DNA from: Gluconobacter roseus NBRC 3990
GTDB taxonomy: Bacteria; Pseudomonadota; Alphaproteobacteria; Acetobacterales; Acetobacteraceae
Assembly (NCBI RefSeq): GCF_006538885.1
Contig: NZ_BJLY01000003.1
Span: forward strand, 1 to 64,000
DNA length: 64,000 nt
Direction: 5' to 3'
A program made the position numbers and the translations under genes. The notes beneath the pieces are model-generated. The model ran no database searches and was not told where the DNA came from. It saw only the letters and a program-made list of their open reading frames with translations. This document shows, one piece after another, positions 61,438 to 64,000 of this stretch (its first letter is position 1; each line of letters opens with the position of its first letter).

Positions 61438-61442
61438 CACGA

Positions 61443-62315
61443 TCATTTTCCGGTTTTGGGAAGATGCTCGGCAATATAGGGCGGCAGGTTGAACGACCCG
61501 ACATGGATTTCCGGCGTCCAGTAACGCGTCGTCCCCAGGATCTTCGCAGCTTCCGCACGGGTGCGGATCTGCTCGACCGTCTGCGTGTTCGGCGCCTGCC
61601 CCTTGGAAGCTACACCCAGCGTCATGAACCCGCCGACATAGGTCGGGACAGCAGCCACATACGCCCCCACATGTGGGAAGAACTTCGCACGACGCAGGCT
61701 CGTCTCATACAGCTCATCAGCCTGCATGAACGGCACGCCGCACTGGTTCACGATCAGCCCTTCAGCCGAAAGAATGCGTGCGCAGTTGCTGTAAAACTCG
61801 TCCGTGAACAGCACTTCGCCCACACCGATCGGATCGGTGCTATCGACGATGATCACGTCGAAGGAGCCGTCAGCCGCCTTGGCGACATAGTCGATGCCGT
61901 CACCGACAATGACTTCGGCCCGCGGGTCGTTCCACGCGTCACCGGCAATATCCGGCAGATACTGCTTGGACAGGTCGATCACCGCACCGTCGATCTCGAC
62001 CATGACAGCCTTCTCGACCGTGTCATGCTGCAGGACGCGACGCAGGACGCCACCGTCACCCGCACCGATGATCAGCACGCGCTTCGCACAGGGATGCGCC
62101 AGCAGTGGCACATGCGTCAGCATTTCCTGATAGACGAACTCGTCACGCTCGGTGATCTGGATGACACCGTCCAGAACCAGCACGCGGCCGTGGCTGGAGC
62201 TTTCAAACACCACCACATCCTGGAAGTCGGATTTTACCCGTGCGAGCTCACGCGTAACGAGAAAGCGCTGTCCCCAGTCCGGGTACAGGGTCTCGTTGAG
62301 CCATGTTTCAGCCAT
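61443..62315 (-). CDS. speE: spermidine synthase (polyamine aminopropyltransferase)
   Basis: A 290-residue aminopropyltransferase making spermidine from putrescine and decarboxylated S-adenosylmethionine. The cofactor-binding GAGDGGVLRRVL (near residue 83) and the catalytic region VDSTDPIGVGEVLF are present, together with GDGIDYVAKA. It lies downstream of speD on the same strand, but a terminator hairpin sits between them. Both genes together supply the pathway from S-adenosylmethionine. Confidence 0.95.
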   Translation of the reverse strand: MAETWLNETLYPDWGQRFLVTRELARVKSDFQDVVVFESSSHGRVLVLDGVIQITERDEFVYQEMLTHVPLLAHPCAKRVLIIGAGDGGVLRRVLQHDTVEKAVMVEIDGAVIDLSKQYLPDIAGDAWNDPRAEVIVGDGIDYVAKAADGSFDVIIVDSTDPIGVGEVLFTDEFYSNCARILSAEGLIVNQCGVPFMQADELYETSLRRAKFFPHVGAYVAAVPTYVGGFMTLGVASKGQAPNTQTVEQIRTRAEAAKILGTTRYWTPEIHVGSFNLPPYIAEHLPKTGK

Positions 62316-62346
62316 GGATCATCGTTTCCTTGTCGGATTGTATTGG

Positions 62347-62374
62347 AAAAGGACCGGTTTTTGCCCGGTCCTTT
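62347..62374 (-). terminator. terminator between speD and speE
   Basis: AAAGGACCGG (62348-62357) and CCGGTCCTTT (62365-62374) form a perfect stem. Read on the minus strand, TTTT follows directly. It lies eight bases after the speD stop codon. Confidence 0.75.
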
Positions 62375-62381
62375 CGTCAGT

Positions 62382-62864
62382 TCAGGCCGCCTTGACAGCC
62401 TTGTCCTGCACGCGGCCACGCCGCACGGCGTCGACCTCGATCCGGCCGACCTGAAACAGGCGCTGCATCACCGGGATCGACAGGTTCGGATCACATGCAC
62501 CGCACATGAACACGTCCACAGCCGCATAATTCCGTTCCGGCCACGTATGGATCGAGATATGGCTTTCAGCCAGCACGATCACGCCGGACACGCCACCATT
62601 GGGCGTGAAGTGGTGAAAATGGCTGTGCAGGATCGTTGCGCCAGCCGCCACCGCAGCTTCGCACAGCGTTTCATCGATCCGCATGGGATCATCGAGATTC
62701 CGGGCGTCCCAGAAATCGATCAGCAGGTGATTGCCAGCAAAACGCTCGCCATCACGCTCAATGAAGTAGTCCTTGCGCTCTTCCTCAACGAGGTGAGCTG
62801 CGCTGTTCTGGATATCTCTCGGGAGTTCCGATACCATCCCCAGTTGAGCAAGTGCGTTCATCAC
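62382..62864 (-). CDS. speD: S-adenosylmethionine decarboxylase proenzyme
   Basis: A 160-residue class 1b decarboxylase supplying decarboxylated S-adenosylmethionine to speE. The proenzyme cleaves itself between Glu100 and Ser101 in VLAESHISIHTWPE, creating the pyruvoyl cofactor. The HSHFHHFTPNG segment before it and the CGACDPN segment after it, with the catalytic cysteine, are present. A double ATG/ATG start is read from 62864; which Met is used does not matter to the fold. Confidence 0.95.
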   Translation of the reverse strand: MMNALAQLGMVSELPRDIQNSAAHLVEEERKDYFIERDGERFAGNHLLIDFWDARNLDDPMRIDETLCEAAVAAGATILHSHFHHFTPNGGVSGVIVLAESHISIHTWPERNYAAVDVFMCGACDPNLSIPVMQRLFQVGRIEVDAVRRGRVQDKAVKAA

Positions 62865-63203
62865 GTACCCCCAAACCAGTAGACAGCCTGTTGGGCAAAA
62901 TTGCCCCCTTGGGCCAGGAAGCGCGCTAGTTAGCGGCCCCTCCCCCCTGATGCAAGCACTTTATGGGGTGATTCCCCAATATGTCACATATCTCTGCCAG
63001 CCCATGTCCCCACTGCATGAGAAAGCGGTTTTCCCTTTCCTGCACACAGGGCTGACGTTCGAAAATACCTTGAATATCCCATGGCAAATACAGTTCGGGC
63101 GCCGGATCTCCAGGGAACGAATCCCCCGAAAATCCCGACGCCCGACAGAAGCTGAGGCTTCTCCGTTCCAGAGGACCGAATCCGGCCCTCCAGATCCGTC
63201 CGA
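62865..63203 (-). other. intergenic region between ilvC and speD
   Basis: These 339 bases contain no convincing gene. Two hairpins follow ilvC on the minus strand: 63171-63190 (GAGGACCG with CGGCCCTC) and 63147-63162 (AGAAGC with GCTTCT); neither has a clear T run. Closer to speD, GGGCAA (62893-62898) and TTGCCC (62901-62906) form a short palindrome that may lie in the speD leader. The speD promoter must be here. Confidence 0.6.

Positions 63204-64000
<797 letters not shown>

Noticed and set aside
61464-62882. 472-codon open frame antisense to speE and speD
   Set aside because: It spans two well-identified genes and the terminator between them; no independent support.

Overview
The window reads as chromosomal DNA of an alphaproteobacterium, most likely an acetic acid bacterium of the Gluconobacter type. 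That is inferred from the roughly 60% GC coding sequence, the separate F0 operon with a b' subunit (atpI-B-E-F'-F), the DUF2155/MlaD neighbourhood and the general look of the proteins; no 16S rRNA gene is present to confirm it. Most of the window is dense housekeeping sequence. I see no transposase, integrase, phage module or CRISPR array.

Layout. 0-9 kb: a sugar-nucleotide epimerase, DUF192 protein and metallo-hydrolase on the minus strand, RidA and a CHAP hydrolase on the plus strand, then a long minus-strand translation/NAD/proline block (rplY-pth-ychF-proA-nadD-rsfS-rlmH). 9-20 kb: MFS transporter, SDR, large catalase, acyltransferase, pgeF-lgt-hldD, ubiK, YbjN protein, proC, COQ9-like protein and tRNA-Gln. 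20-29 kb: HU and a surface-glycan segment, in which a secreted, cysteine-free RTX-like repeat protein sits between very long multidomain glycosyltransferases. 29-39 kb: aldehyde dehydrogenase, NAD synthase, a DUF1328 membrane peptide, dsbB, otsA/otsB, DUF2155, mlaD and an orphan protein with the C-terminal domain of class II ribonucleotide reductase. 39-44 kb: F0 ATP synthase genes running into a GT2/ArnT-like lipid glycosylation pair. 44-48.6 kb: a strikingly AT-rich spacer and two lower-GC glycosyltransferases, ending at tRNA-Ala; this looks horizontally acquired. 48.8-64 kb: yggT, tldD, aminotransferase, glnA, a cation channel, a copper chaperone, the glycine cleavage operon with a tandem glycine riboswitch, a MarR regulator with its palindromic operator, spermidine genes speE/speD and the 3' part of ilvC.

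Four items stand out. (1) otsA is split by a 12-base C/G tract at its 21st codon: either a phase-variable switch or a homopolymer sequencing error. (2) Two perfect copies and one near-perfect copy of the ParB site GTTTCACGTGAAAC lie within 27 kb, suggesting the window is close to the chromosome origin. (3) The RTX-like protein is embedded among glycosyltransferases that share an unusual common module. (4) The AT-rich island carries glycosyltransferases with N-terminal beta-sandwich repeats.

How the genes work together: several clusters concern envelope building (hldD, lgt, mlaD, ArnT-like, glycosyltransferases), one-carbon and nitrogen flow (gcvTHP, glnA, proA, proC), NAD synthesis (nadD, nadE) and quinone metabolism (UbiK, COQ9-like).
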